From positions 434,001 through 498,000 of the forward strand of contig NZ_KB905380.1 of assembly GCF_000379465.1 (NCBI RefSeq): 64,000 nucleotides of DNA. The letters run 5' to 3'. Positions 52,861 to 60,249 of the stretch are shown here, in pieces (within the stretch, counting starts at the first letter, position 1; each line of letters starts with the position of its first letter). Origin of the DNA: Sciscionella marina DSM 45152 (GTDB lineage: Bacteria; Actinomycetota; Actinomycetes; Mycobacteriales; Pseudonocardiaceae). Below the pieces are notes generated by a model. The model was given only the letters and a program-made list of their open reading frames with translations. It searched no databases and was not told the origin of the DNA. Made by a program: the position numbers and the translations under genes.

Positions 52861-54000
52861 CTAGTAGCCGAGCAGTTTCGCCGCGAGCCCGGTCATGATC
52901 TCGGTGGTGCCGCCGCCGATACCCAGGATCCGCATGTCCCGGTACTGACGCTCCACTTCGGACTCCGCCATGTAGCCCATCCCGCCGTGCAGCTGCACCG
53001 CCTGGTTGGCCACCCACTCGCCGGCTTCCACCGCGGTGTTCTTCGCGAAGCAGACCTTGGCGAGCATGTTCTCTCCGGCCAGGTGCCGGGCCGCCACATC
53101 CCTGGTGTAGCTGCGCGCCACATCGGTGCGCCGGGCCATCTCGGTCAGCGTCTGGCGCACGGTCTGCCGCTTGATCAGCGGTTTACCGAAGGTTTCCCGC
53201 TGCCGGGCCCATTCCACGGTGAGATCGAGGCAGCGTTGCGCCGCGGCATAGGCCTGTACCGCGAGGCTGAGCCGCTCGCTGACGAAGTGTTCGGCGATCC
53301 GGGCGAAGCCGGTGTCCTGTTCCCCGACCAGATTGGCCGCGGGAACCCGTGCGTCCACATAGGACAGCTCGGCGGTGTCCGAGGAATGCCAGCCCATCTT
53401 GGCGAGTTTGCGGCTGACCGTGAACCCCGGTGTTCCCTTCTCCACGACCAGCAGCGAAATCCCTTGCGCGCCTTCGCCTCCGGTGCGCACCGCGGTGGTG
53501 ACGAAGTCCGCGCGCGTCCCGGATGTGATGTAGGTCTTGGCGCCGTTGACGAGGTAGTGCTCGCCCTCGCGCCGGGCCGTGGTGCGGATCCCGGCAACAT
53601 CCGATCCGCCGTCCGGTTCGGTGATGGCCAGCGAGCCGATCTTCTCCCCGGCCAATGTCGGTGCCGACCACTCGCTCAGCTGCCCGGGGTTCCCCGCGCT
53701 GATGATGTGCGGCAGCGCGATCCCGCAGGTGAACAGCGAGGCGAGCACCCCGCCCGCGGCCCCGGAGTAACCCAGTTCCTCCGCGACGACGAGCCCGTCG
53801 ATGACGTCCCCACCCCCGCCACCCGCGGACTCCGGAAACGCCGCGCCGAGCAGTCCCGCCCCGCCCGCGGCACGGTGCAGCGCGCGCGGCAGTTCTCCCA
53901 CGCGCTCCCATTCCGCTTGGTGCGGCAGGATTTCCCGCTGCGCGAAGCTCCGCACCGTCTCGCGCAGCCGGCTGCGTTCCTCGGTCTCGAAGGGGTTCAC
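52861..54000 (-). CDS. fadE13: Acyl-CoA dehydrogenase (FadE13-like)
   Basis: This protein has 379 aa from the GTG at 54000, whose GTGA overlaps the stop of the AtuA-like gene. It shows SLAITEPDGGSDVAGIRTTA (FAD), then WHSSDTAELSYVDARVP, and the end VQLHGGMGYMAESEVERQYRDMRILGIGGGTTEIM with the usual catalytic-base region upstream. It is a second dehydrogenase in the operon, possibly for a different chain or as a heterotetramer partner of FadE12. Confidence 0.87.
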   Translation of the reverse strand: MNPFETEERSRLRETVRSFAQREILPHQAEWERVGELPRALHRAAGGAGLLGAAFPESAGGGGGDVIDGLVVAEELGYSGAAGGVLASLFTCGIALPHIISAGNPGQLSEWSAPTLAGEKIGSLAITEPDGGSDVAGIRTTARREGEHYLVNGAKTYITSGTRADFVTTAVRTGGEGAQGISLLVVEKGTPGFTVSRKLAKMGWHSSDTAELSYVDARVPAANLVGEQDTGFARIAEHFVSERLSLAVQAYAAAQRCLDLTVEWARQRETFGKPLIKRQTVRQTLTEMARRTDVARSYTRDVAARHLAGENMLAKVCFAKNTAVEAGEWVANQAVQLHGGMGYMAESEVERQYRDMRILGIGGGTTEIMTGLAAKLLGY

Positions 54001-55700
54001 AGCAAAACCTCCGGGATGTCGGCGACTCGCGAACGGAACCATTCGCCGAGCGATTTGGCCTGCGGATCGAACCGGGTCGACGCGGCGACACCCTTGCCGA
54101 GCAGACCGTGGATCACGAAGTTCAGCGCGTGCAGATTGGGCAGCTCGAACCGTTCGATCTCCAGATCCGCGGTCTCCGGGAGCAGTTCCCGCAACCGCGC
54201 GATGGAAAGCTGTCCGGAAATCCAGCGGTAACCGAGCTCATCCCGCGCCCACACTCCGAGGTTGGCGTCCCCGCCCTTGTCTCCGGAGCGGGCACCGAGC
54301 ACCCGGCCGAGCGGGGCGCTCACCGTTGCCCCACCGACCGGTTCGGTCACCGATTCCGGTTGTCCCGCAACGGTTTCCCCGGACTGATCGAAGGGGTGCG
54401 GGATCGGTTTGCGGGTTCCGTCCGGCAGCACGGCGTACTGCTGGATCGCCTCACGGTCCACATAGCCGGGGGTGTACACCCCGACCGGCGACCCCTTCCC
54501 CGGTGGGCTGGTCATGGTGAAGCCGGGATAGGAGCCGAGCGCGAGCTCCACGGCCGCCCTGGAGAACCGGTCGGCGCGTTTCGGGTCCGGGGTGCGGATG
54601 GTCGCGGTGTAGAGCGCCGAGGCGAGCTGCTCGGTCTCCGCGTCCACCCGGTCGGTGCGGGCGAGGTCGAAGATCAGCTCGTCATCGGGGAATTCGGCGC
54701 GCAGCTGCCGTTCGACCAGTTCCGCTTTCGCCTCGATGTCCAGCCCGCACAACACGAAGGTCATCGCGTTGCGGAATCCGTCGAGCGTGTTCAGGCAGAC
54801 CTTGACGGTCCGCGGTGGCGCCTCGCCCCGGGTCCCGGAAAGCTCCACCCGGTCCGGGGCGAGTTCGCGCAGCCGCACCGTGTCGAAGCGCGCGGTCACA
54901 TCCGGATTGCGGTAGGCGGGCTCGGCGATCTCGTACAACAGTTGCGCGGTCACGGTTTCCGTCGTGACCGCGCCCCCGGTGCCCGGATGCTTGGTCAGCA
55001 CGCTGGACCCGTCCGCCCGCAGTTCCGCGATCGGGAAACCGGGCTTGCGCAGATCGCCGAGTTCGGTGAAGAAGGAGAAGTTCCCCCCGGTCGCCTGGGT
55101 ACCGCACTCGATCACGTGCCCGGCGGCGAGCGCGCCCGCGAGCCGGTCGTAGTCGTCCATGCCCCAGCCGAAATGCGCCACCGCCGGACCCATCACCAGC
55201 GCGGCATCGGTGACCCGGCCGGTGACGACCACATCGGCGCCCGCCTCGAGACAGGCCACGATCCCCCAGCAACCGAGGTAGGCGTTCGCGGTCAGCGGCT
55301 CACCGAAGCCGAACTCCGCGGCGCGCGGGCGCAGATCGTCGCCCTCCACGTGCGCGATCCGCGCTTCCAGCCCGAGTTCGGCGGCGAGCTCACGCAGCGC
55401 CGCGGCGAGACCGGCCGGGTTCAGCCCGCCCGCGTTCACCACGATCCGCACCCCGCTGGCGAGCGCTGAGCCAAGGCTTTCCCGCATCTGGCGCAGGAAT
55501 GTCTTGGCATAGCCCAGGTTCTCGTTCGCCATCCGGTCCCGGCCGAGGATGAGCATGGTCAGCTCGGCGAGGTAGTCCCCGGTGAGCACGTCGATCTCGC
55601 CACCGCCGAGCATCTCGGCGACCGCGTCGAACCGGTCACCGTAGAAGCCGGACACGTTCCCGATCCGCAGCACCTCGGTCATTCGGGCTGGCGGGGTCAT
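53997..55700 (-). CDS. AtuA-family protein (acyclic terpene utilisation, DUF1446)
   Basis: This 567-aa protein begins with the conserved LRIGNVSGFYGDRFDAVAEML. It contains VVNAGGLNP near residue 90, VVVTGRVTDAALVMGP near 160 and ARSGDKGGDANLGVWARDE near 470, all typical of AtuA and the mycobacterial Rv0976c type. In Pseudomonas, atuA belongs to the citronellol/geranate operon, but its reaction is not established. The ATG overlaps the previous stop by 4 nt. It supports a terpenoid or methyl-branched substrate for the operon. Confidence 0.85.
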   Translation of the reverse strand: MTPPARMTEVLRIGNVSGFYGDRFDAVAEMLGGGEIDVLTGDYLAELTMLILGRDRMANENLGYAKTFLRQMRESLGSALASGVRIVVNAGGLNPAGLAAALRELAAELGLEARIAHVEGDDLRPRAAEFGFGEPLTANAYLGCWGIVACLEAGADVVVTGRVTDAALVMGPAVAHFGWGMDDYDRLAGALAAGHVIECGTQATGGNFSFFTELGDLRKPGFPIAELRADGSSVLTKHPGTGGAVTTETVTAQLLYEIAEPAYRNPDVTARFDTVRLRELAPDRVELSGTRGEAPPRTVKVCLNTLDGFRNAMTFVLCGLDIEAKAELVERQLRAEFPDDELIFDLARTDRVDAETEQLASALYTATIRTPDPKRADRFSRAAVELALGSYPGFTMTSPPGKGSPVGVYTPGYVDREAIQQYAVLPDGTRKPIPHPFDQSGETVAGQPESVTEPVGGATVSAPLGRVLGARSGDKGGDANLGVWARDELGYRWISGQLSIARLRELLPETADLEIERFELPNLHALNFVIHGLLGKGVAASTRFDPQAKSLGEWFRSRVADIPEVLL

Positions 55701-56476
55701 GCGAACTGTCCCGCCGCGCGCCCCTGCCCGGAAGGTCCCGCGAAAGCCTGGGCGATCTCCAGCCAGTGCGCCGCGTCCGATCCCTCGGCGCGCACATCCA
55801 CATCCTCGCGGTGCCTGCGTTGCGCGGCAAGCAGGCAGAAACCGAGCGCGTCACCGGTGACCCGCTGGGCGGCGTCCTCGGGCCCCCAGGTCCAGCGTTC
55901 GCCGTCCGGGGCGGTCAGTTCGACCCGGAACTGCTCCTCCAGCGGGGTCAGCCCGTGCACGAGGTAGGCATAGTCGCGGGCCCGCACCGCGATGTGCGCC
56001 ACGTGCCGCAGCCGCGCGGTCGGCACCCGCTCGACCCCCAGGGTGTCCGCGATGTCCTGGCCGTGCGCCCAGGTCTCCATCAACCGCGCGGTGACCATCG
56101 AGGTCACCCGCATCGGCGGGCCGAACCAGGGCAGTCTGCGCTCCGGATCGTGCTCGGTGAGCGCGGTGCGCAGCGCCTCCCGACCGGACCGCCAGCCACT
56201 GAGCGCCTCGGTGTGCGAGGCGTCGGCACGCTGCTCGGCCGCCTCGTCGACCAGGTTCTCGGTCACCGTCGGCAGCCAGTCGGTGAATCCGGCCGGGTCG
56301 GTCGCAGCGAACCGCGCGACCTCGTCGGTCCAGGCCAGGTGCACGATCTGGTGCTTGATCGTCCAGCCCGGCGCCGGGGTCGGCATGGCCCAGCCCTCCG
56401 CATCAAGGCCGGTGACCATGGCGTCCACCTCGGCGCTCTCGGCCCCGAGGTCGGTGAGAAGCGCCTCGATGCGCAT
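55697..56476 (-). CDS. TIGR03084-type DinB/MDMPI-like metal-binding protein
   Basis: This 259-aa protein starts at ATG 56476 with GGAG upstream. An N-terminal DinB-like four-helix domain (LLTDLGAESAEVDAMVTGL, WTIKHQIVHLAWTDEVARFA, METWAHGQDIADTLG) carries the metal-binding histidines; a small C-terminal domain follows. Relatives are mycothiol-dependent maleylpyruvate isomerases. It heads the operon and often accompanies AtuA-like genes in actinobacteria. Reaction unknown. Confidence 0.85.
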   Translation of the reverse strand: MRIEALLTDLGAESAEVDAMVTGLDAEGWAMPTPAPGWTIKHQIVHLAWTDEVARFAATDPAGFTDWLPTVTENLVDEAAEQRADASHTEALSGWRSGREALRTALTEHDPERRLPWFGPPMRVTSMVTARLMETWAHGQDIADTLGVERVPTARLRHVAHIAVRARDYAYLVHGLTPLEEQFRVELTAPDGERWTWGPEDAAQRVTGDALGFCLLAAQRRHREDVDVRAEGSDAAHWLEIAQAFAGPSGQGRAAGQFA

Positions 56477-56500
56477 CGCCGCTCCGTTCCTCAGCTCATC

Positions 56501-56516
56501 CGCTCTCCGGAGAGCG
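56501..56516. promoter_or_regulatory. 16-bp perfect palindrome upstream of the acyl-CoA operon
   Basis: CGCTCTCCGGAGAGCG is a perfect 16-bp palindrome ending 25 nt before the first start codon of the operon (56476, minus strand). It is a candidate operator for the TetR encoded last in the operon. The rest of the 210-nt gap to the LysE gene holds an AT-rich patch near 56530 that may be part of the promoter. Confidence 0.55.
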
Positions 56517-56673
56517 TGCCAGCGCGCCAAGATAAAATCAAGCGCGCATGCTGGTTTTGGGTGAGAGGCCTCCATCGAGGAGAACCTTGCCGAGGTCAAG
56601 GATCTGCCCGGACGAGCCCCTCGGGCACTGACGCGAGGGCCGATTCCCGCCAGCCCGGCGGCACCGCACCGAT

Positions 56674-56679
56674 TAGGCT
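56674..56679 (+). promoter_or_regulatory. TAGGCT -10 of a probable leaderless lysE-family transcript
   Basis: TAGGCT ends 7 nt before the GTG at 56687, with no ribosome site between. The -35 is not clear. Confidence 0.4.
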
Positions 56680-56686
56680 CGCGCGC

Positions 56687-57307
56687 GTGACATGGCAGAG
56701 CTACGGGGCGTTCGCCGCGCTCGCGGTACTGGTGATCATCGTGCCGGGGCCGGATTTCGCGTTGATCCTGAAGCATTCGCTGCACGGTGGCCAGCGCGCG
56801 GGACTGGCCGCGAGCGCCGGGATCACCACGAGCAATCTCATCCAGGGCAGCGCGGCCGCGCTCGGGCTCGGGGCACTGATCGTGGCCAGCGAGCCGGTGT
56901 TCCTCGCACTGCGCTGGGCGGGTATCGCCTATCTCGCGTTCCTCGGCGTGCAGGCGCTGCGCAGCGCGATCGCCGGGACTTACACCGCACCCGCGGAGAA
57001 GACCGGTGCCGCCGCCCGGGTCTGGACGGCCTACCGCCAGGGTTTCCTGTCCAACATCACCAATCCCAAGGTGCTCACCCTCTACCTCTCGGTGCTGCCG
57101 CAGTTCCTGGGCAACGGCACGACCGGGTTCGACGCGCTGCTGCTCGCCTATTCGCACGCGGTACTCGGCCTGCTGTGGCTGCTACTGGTGGCCACCGCGC
57201 TGCGCTGGATGCGCGGCTGGCTGACCCGGGCCCGGGTGCGCCGCTGGATGGACGCGGTGACCGGCTGCGTGCTCATCGGTTTCGGCGTCCGGCTGGCCAC
57301 CGAATAG
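56687..57307 (+). CDS. LysE/RhtB-family exporter
   Basis: This 206-aa membrane protein with about six helices starts at GTG 56687. Family hallmarks are IVPGPDFALILKHSL near residue 20, LRWAGIAYLAFLGVQALRSA near 75 and GFLSNITNPKVLTLYLSVLPQFL near 120. These proteins export amino acids or their derivatives. It is divergent from the acyl-CoA operon and ends at a strong hairpin. Confidence 0.9.
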   Translation: MTWQSYGAFAALAVLVIIVPGPDFALILKHSLHGGQRAGLAASAGITTSNLIQGSAAALGLGALIVASEPVFLALRWAGIAYLAFLGVQALRSAIAGTYTAPAEKTGAAARVWTAYRQGFLSNITNPKVLTLYLSVLPQFLGNGTTGFDALLLAYSHAVLGLLWLLLVATALRWMRGWLTRARVRRWMDAVTGCVLIGFGVRLATE

Positions 57308-57314
57308 CCGAACA

Positions 57315-57355
57315 GCAGCGAGCGCCCGTGCTCCGGTCGCACGGGCGCTCGCTGC
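57315..57355. terminator. Bidirectional hairpin terminator
   Basis: A perfect 16-bp GC-rich stem (57315-57330 with 57340-57355) encloses a 9-nt loop between two convergent genes that end at 57307 and 57371. No T-run is present. Confidence 0.82.
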
Positions 57356-57370
57356 CCGGTTCTCGCTCGC

Positions 57371-59311
57371 CTAGATACTCAGATCGGGTTTGAGCTTGGC
57401 GATACTCCATTCGCGTTTTCGCTTGGCCAGGAAGGTACTCAGGGCCAGTGCGGCGATCAGATAGCCGGCGAGTACGAGCACCGATCGCACCAGGTGCGCG
57501 TTGTCCCCGCCGGTGATGGTCACCCGCAGTCCGTCGACGAGATAACTCATCGGCAGCACCGGATGCAGCGCTCTGAAGAAGCCGGGCAGGGTCTCCGCCG
57601 GATAGGTACCCGCGCAGGTGGTCAGCTGCAGCAACAGCAGGATCAGGATCACCGCGCTGCCCACTCCGCCGAGCGCCACCCGGCACAGGTGTGCGATCGC
57701 GGTGAACGCGGCGGCGGCAAGCACCATGATCCCGAGCAGTGCCCACGGATATCGCGCATCCAGGCCGAGGCCGAGGCTGACGACCACGTCCAGGAGCACG
57801 GCGGCGAGCACACAACAGGTGGCCGCGGGGAGATAACCGGAGAACGCGACCACGAAGCTGTTCGCCTTACTGGCCAGCGCGCGCTTGGAGATCGGGCGCA
57901 GCACGAGGAACGCGGTGATACCGAAGACCACGAGCGCGATGGAGAAGAAGAACGGGGTCAGCCCGCGGCCGTAGTTGTCCGCCGGATGCAGGTTCTCGGT
58001 GGCCACGTCGACCGGGGAGGCGAGCGTGGCGGCATTGTCCCGCTGTTGCTGCGAGGACAGCACCGGAAGCTGATCCTTCGCGTCCTTGAGGCCCTTGGAC
58101 AGTTTGTCCGCCCCGCCGTGCAGGGTGCCGATCCCCTGGTTGAGGCTCTTCGCGCCCGGGGTTGCCTGGCCGATCCCGTTGTCCAGATCGTTCGCGCCCT
58201 TGGCCACATCCTTGGCACCGTTGGAGAGCTGCTGCAGTTTACCCGCCGCGCCACTGACCTGCGCCTGCAGCTGCGGGGCGTCCGCGGCGACGGCGGATGC
58301 GCCCTGGGCCACCGAGGCGGTGCGGTTCTTCACCGTGCCCGCGGTCGCGTTGACCTGGTTCACCGAGGAGGTGAGGTCACCGGCGATCTCGGCGAGCCGC
58401 TGATAGGCGGGATCGGACTGCACGTCGGGATGGTTCTGGCCGACCTGGGTGATTCGTCCCTGGATGGTGTCCAGCTTCCCGGAGAACCGGTCGGACACAT
58501 CGGAGGCCTTGCTCGCGAGATTGGCCGCGTCGTTCGCCGCCGTCGACGCGGTACCGGTGATCGCAGGGATCGAGTCCGCGATCCGGTTGGCCACCGGGCC
58601 GACCCGGTCGTTGATCGTGCCGACCCCGTCGGCGACCTGTTGCGCGCCCGGGGCCAGTTTGTCCGCGCCCGCCTTGAGCTTGTCCAGCCCGGTGACGAGG
58701 TCTCCGCTGCCCTTCTGCGCGCTGCCGAGACCGTCGCGCAACTGGTCGGCGCCGTTCGAGGCATTGGTGATGCCATCGTGCAGCCGCTGCATGTTGCCGA
58801 ACACGGACTGGAAATACGCCGAGACCGCGGCCGCGCTGATCTTGGTCTGCAGCTCGGACTGCACCGTCTGGGCCATCTTCCCGACGATGTAGCCGTTCGC
58901 GTCGTCGAGCGTGATCAGCATTCCCGCGCGCTGCGGGGTGCCGTTCGCCCCACTGGCCAGTTTCCGGGAGAAGTCCTCCGGCACCGAGATCTTGAAGTAG
59001 TAGGTGCCGTCGTGCACGCCTTCGTCGGCTTCGGCCCTCGAGACGAAGTGCCAGTCGAAGATCCGGTCGTTGCGCAGCTCGTCGGTGAAGATCTTGCCCG
59101 CGTCCACGTGCTGGCCCTGCACGTCCACCGGCTTGTCCTCGTTCACCACGGCGACCGGGATCTGGTTGAGTTTGCCGTAGGGGTCCCAGTTCGCCCACAG
59201 GTAGAGCCCGCCGTAGAGCAACGGGACGAGCACGATGAACACGAGCGCGGCCCGCTGCAGCGGTTTGCGGAACCGCCGGATCTCCTGCCATGCCAGCTTA
59301 AACGCCCGCAT
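57371..59311 (-). CDS. YhgE/Pip-family membrane protein
   Basis: This 646-aa protein starts at ATG 59311 after GGAGGG. One N-terminal membrane helix (ALVFIVLVPLLYGGLYLW) is followed by a long extracytoplasmic part with repeated LxxGxxxLxxG helices (about residues 190-450; LRDGLGSAQKGSGDLVTGLDKL). Five or six C-terminal helices of the ABC-2 type follow, ending in a basic tail. Relatives include phage-infection protein Pip and type VII-linked YukE-region proteins. It overlaps the ATPase gene by 14 nt, so the two are one export-like unit. Confidence 0.87.
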   Translation of the reverse strand: MRAFKLAWQEIRRFRKPLQRAALVFIVLVPLLYGGLYLWANWDPYGKLNQIPVAVVNEDKPVDVQGQHVDAGKIFTDELRNDRIFDWHFVSRAEADEGVHDGTYYFKISVPEDFSRKLASGANGTPQRAGMLITLDDANGYIVGKMAQTVQSELQTKISAAAVSAYFQSVFGNMQRLHDGITNASNGADQLRDGLGSAQKGSGDLVTGLDKLKAGADKLAPGAQQVADGVGTINDRVGPVANRIADSIPAITGTASTAANDAANLASKASDVSDRFSGKLDTIQGRITQVGQNHPDVQSDPAYQRLAEIAGDLTSSVNQVNATAGTVKNRTASVAQGASAVAADAPQLQAQVSGAAGKLQQLSNGAKDVAKGANDLDNGIGQATPGAKSLNQGIGTLHGGADKLSKGLKDAKDQLPVLSSQQQRDNAATLASPVDVATENLHPADNYGRGLTPFFFSIALVVFGITAFLVLRPISKRALASKANSFVVAFSGYLPAATCCVLAAVLLDVVVSLGLGLDARYPWALLGIMVLAAAAFTAIAHLCRVALGGVGSAVILILLLLQLTTCAGTYPAETLPGFFRALHPVLPMSYLVDGLRVTITGGDNAHLVRSVLVLAGYLIAALALSTFLAKRKREWSIAKLKPDLSI

Positions 59312-59963
59312 TGATTCCCTCCTCGGTTGCGCCGAGTTCGCAGACGGCGGCGCCGTAGCGGCGCGCGATGTCCGCCGAGTGTGTGCTCGCGATGACCGAT
59401 ACGCCGTATCCACTGAGTTCGGCGAGTGCCGCCCAGATCCGCGCCTGCTGCGCCTGGGTGACCTGCGCGTCCACATCGTCCACGACGAGCGCGGACGGCT
59501 TGCCCGCGGCGGCGAGGGCAACGGCGAGCAGCGTGGCGTCATCGGCGGGGAGTTCGCCCACGAAGGCGGCCCCATCCACGCTGAGGCCGAGCACCCCGGC
59601 CGCCCACTCGTAGTCGATGGGTTTCCCGGCGAGCATCCCGGCCTCCGCGCGGTGGTCGATCACCCGCAGGTCCGGCTCCAGCTCGGCGGCGCCGGTCACC
59701 CGCGCGACCGCGACCGCCTCGCGGACCGCGGATCGCCTGAGTTCCGCGTTGCCCCGCTCGTCGAGCACCCGCAGCGTGCCCGAGCTCGGCTTCGCCCGGC
59801 CGGCCAGCGCGAGCAGCAGCATGGTCCGCCCGCTTCCCGAGGACCCGGCCACCGCGGTCAGCGATCCGGTCGGCACGACGAGATCCACACCGTTGAATAT
59901 CCAGCCCCGCTTGGTTCCGAGGCTCAGGGCGTCCGCGATCAACACCGGAATCGACTCGTTCAT
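59298..59963 (-). CDS. Degenerate ABC-type ATPase, partner of the YhgE/Pip protein
   Basis: This protein has 221 aa. Walker A is GSSGSGRT (residues 41-48), with Arg in place of the essential Lys. The signature LSGGQ is missing; VGELPADDATLLAVALA stands there. Walker B ends DD (ALVVDDVDA) rather than DE. The H-loop remains (ASTHSAD). It may bind but not hydrolyse ATP efficiently, or be a regulatory subunit. The ATG overlaps the stop of a SELASE microprotein. Confidence 0.8.
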   Translation of the reverse strand: MNESIPVLIADALSLGTKRGWIFNGVDLVVPTGSLTAVAGSSGSGRTMLLLALAGRAKPSSGTLRVLDERGNAELRRSAVREAVAVARVTGAAELEPDLRVIDHRAEAGMLAGKPIDYEWAAGVLGLSVDGAAFVGELPADDATLLAVALAAAGKPSALVVDDVDAQVTQAQQARIWAALAELSGYGVSVIASTHSADIARRYGAAVCELGATEEGINAGV

Positions 59964-60079
59964 CGCCCGTGCCCCTCGCGGGAGCCGGCCAGCTCACTCA
60001 CGGACCGCACCTCGCTGACGCTCGGTTCGACCGCTCGCCCGGCTGCTGTGTCTTCTGGTTCGCTCGCAAGCTCGCTCAC
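59960..60079 (-). CDS. 39-aa SELASE/SEVRS microprotein coupled to the ABC ATPase
   Basis: GTG 60079 follows GGGG at 6 nt; an ATG at 60091 is possible. The product starts VSELASEPEDTAAG, contains EPSVSEVRS and then a second partial SELAG unit. Its TGA overlaps the ATPase ATG (ATGA). Residues 1-26 align without gaps with the microprotein upstream of prcA. Function unknown. Confidence 0.5.
   Translation of the reverse strand: MSELASEPEDTAAGRAVEPSVSEVRSVSELAGSREGHGR
60004..60078. repeat. 75-bp dispersed repeat, copy B (partner 39154-39228)
   Basis: Same length, orientation and three conserved blocks as copy A (left ACCGCACCTCGCT, middle CTGCTGTGTC, right TTCGCTCGCAAGCTCGCTCA). It is placed immediately upstream of a leftward gene, as copy A is. 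Confidence 0.85.
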
Positions 60080-60095
60080 TGAGTTCCCCATTTCC

Positions 60096-60126
60096 GATAC
60101 GGCTCGTATTCGATACGTTTCGTATC
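60096..60126. promoter_or_regulatory. Tandem palindromic operators upstream of the YhgE/ATPase unit
   Basis: GATACG-N3-CGTAT occurs twice, 60096-60110 and 60112-60126, with the second copy a perfect 6-bp inverted repeat (GATACG, TTT, CGTATC) and the first lacking only the last base. The 16-nt offset puts them about one and a half helical turns apart. This is a typical TetR-type double operator; no regulator is encoded next to it in the window. Confidence 0.7.
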
Positions 60127-60202
60127 CTAACGGGCATCTCACAACCGGCAAGCGCGGGGCGAACCAGTGAACTCGCCGCTGTTTCGCAGCGTAATCCGGT
60201 AA

Positions 60203-60227
60203 TGCGGCGGACCACGGTGGCGCCGCA
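60203..60227. terminator. Hairpin after the polyketide synthase gene
   Basis: TGCGGCG (60203-60209) and CGCCGCA (60221-60227) form a 7-bp GC stem with an 11-nt loop, 23 nt beyond the PKS stop (60250, minus strand). It probably separates the PKS transcript from the leftward unit downstream. Confidence 0.5.
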
Positions 60228-60249
60228 CACAGTGGCGGAATCGCCGAAT

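Noticed and set aside
57494-59314. 606-codon plus-strand frame opposite the YhgE/Pip gene
   Set aside because: Antisense frame; the minus strand shows membrane helices, a repeat helix region and a good ribosome site.
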